Source of the DNA: Rhodobacteraceae bacterium UBA3069
GTDB taxonomy: Bacteria; Pseudomonadota; Alphaproteobacteria; Rhodobacterales; Rhodobacteraceae
Direction: 5' to 3'
NCBI GenBank assembly: GCA_002366795.1
Contig: DFBX01000053.1
Location: 1-40,289 of the forward strand
DNA length: 40,289 nt
Below, piece by piece: positions 39,772-40,289 of the stretch. The notes under the pieces are model-generated. The model ran no database searches. It saw only the letters and a list, made by a program, of their open reading frames with translations, and was not told where the DNA came from. Both the position numbers and the translations under genes were made by a program. Every line of letters starts with the position of its first letter. Within the stretch, counting starts at the first letter, position 1.

Positions 39772-40289
39772 TCAGAGCGTGGAAAACAGATCGCGCTGTT
39801 CTGACCAGATCGGCGAATATGCATGCCGTAACAGCCAGTCAGATGTGAGTCCGGTCGGCTGTCGGCCCTCCCGGACAGAGCGGATGACATCAGGGGCCAG
39901 GAAGGCCAGTTCGATCAGTTGCTGAACGCGGCGCTTGGAAAATCCTTCGGTTTCCGCGATCTCGCCGATCGTCTTGCCTGATCTTACAAGATCGAAATAG
40001 CGGCGCGCGTGGCCAATGTTGCGCAGCAGTGTTTTATCAACGTCTGCTGATTTCGTGCCTATGATCAGCTTGGTCTCGACGCCGCGCTTGCGGTGCTGAA
40101 ACGGGGCCGCAATTGTCAGCAGATCTTCGACCAGGCGGGTCGGATCTACGTCAAGCAGACCGGCAAGACGTTCCTGCGAAATTGAAATTCGGAATTCGCC
40201 GGGAGCGATGTCGATGCGATCCACAAGGGTCAGATGCGTGCTGCACGCATCGTTTGTTGCGTAAGCAGAGGTGGTTCGGTTGATCTGAA
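39772..40289 (-). CDS. Serine-recombinase-like protein, C-terminal part (runs off edge)
   Basis: The frame is open from the right edge to a stop at 39772, so this is the last 171 or so codons of a longer gene; a GTG at 40222-40224 is not needed as a start. The visible part resembles the C-terminus of large serine recombinases common in alphaproteobacteria: LVDRIDIAPGEFRISISQERL, then APFQHRKRGVETKLIIG, a helix-turn-helix-like TIGEIAETEGFSKRRVQQLIELAFLAPD, and the closing GRQPTGLTSDWLLRHA with WSEQRDLF. These proteins integrate or excise phages and genomic islands. The catalytic serine domain would lie beyond the window. The gene faces tRNA-Gln. Confidence 0.8.
   Translation of the reverse strand, partial: QINRTTSAYATNDACSTHLTLVDRIDIAPGEFRISISQERLAGLLDVDPTRLVEDLLTIAAPFQHRKRGVETKLIIGTKSADVDKTLLRNIGHARRYFDLVRSGKTIGEIAETEGFSKRRVQQLIELAFLAPDVIRSVREGRQPTGLTSDWLLRHAYSPIWSEQRDLFSTL

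Noticed and set aside
1..40289. CRISPR array, insertion sequence or prophage
   Set aside because: No regularly spaced repeats, transposase or phage structural genes were seen; only a partial recombinase at the right edge hints at a mobile element.

Overview
The window is a stretch of alphaproteobacterial chromosome, most likely from the Rhodobacteraceae (Roseobacter/Rhodobacter group). The evidence is high GC with strong GC3, a single B12-dependent ribonucleotide reductase beside a DUF1489 gene, the short-form HisG with HisZ next to HisS, Rhodobacter-type three-gene xdhABC, and several lineage-typical orphan proteins. Gene density is high except in the leftmost 1.45 kb.

Layout. (1) 1-1450 is a sparse accessory-looking segment with two small unknown genes, a strong terminator hairpin and no convincing gene in 1013-1450. 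(2) 1451-4277 holds nrdJ (minus) and a DUF1489 gene (plus), which diverge from a 130-bp region with promoter-like elements, two 20-bp dyads and NrdR-box-like sites. (3) 4358-9741 is a two-gene RND efflux operon (permease plus adaptor) with a divergent TetR-type regulator whose promoter overlaps a candidate operator. (4) 10018-13284 is the hisS-hisZ-hisG operon, with divergent slyX. (5) 13629-19212 (minus) contains a lipoprotein with four regularly spaced GLF motifs, dnaE and a membrane-anchored unknown protein.

(6) 19431-28754 (plus) is the most coherent unit. xdhA, xdhB and xdhC are followed without a break by a nucleoside/purine-type ABC transporter (double ATPase, two permeases, BMP-family binding protein), and a textbook terminator closes the unit. 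This reads as one purine import and oxidation operon. (7) 28864-31594 holds an unrecognised minus-strand ORF, a DUF938 methyltransferase, an orphan HNH nuclease, a carboxymuconolactone-decarboxylase-like protein and a secreted EF-hand protein. (8) 31648-37408 (minus) has a dimethylglycine-dehydrogenase-type flavoenzyme, a large envelope protein with three Cys-pair repeats and a D-2-hydroxyacid dehydrogenase with an odd catalytic position. (9) 37512-39418 (plus) has a periplasmic SH3 protein and a BON-MscS channel.

(10) The right edge has tRNA-Gln(UUG) with its own promoter. It faces the C-terminal part of a serine-recombinase-like gene that runs off the window, so a mobile element probably begins here. 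I found no CRISPR array, insertion sequence, rRNA or obvious defence island. The most novel material is the uncharacterised repeat-containing envelope proteins and the regulatory architecture of nrdJ, not a recognisable new multi-gene system.
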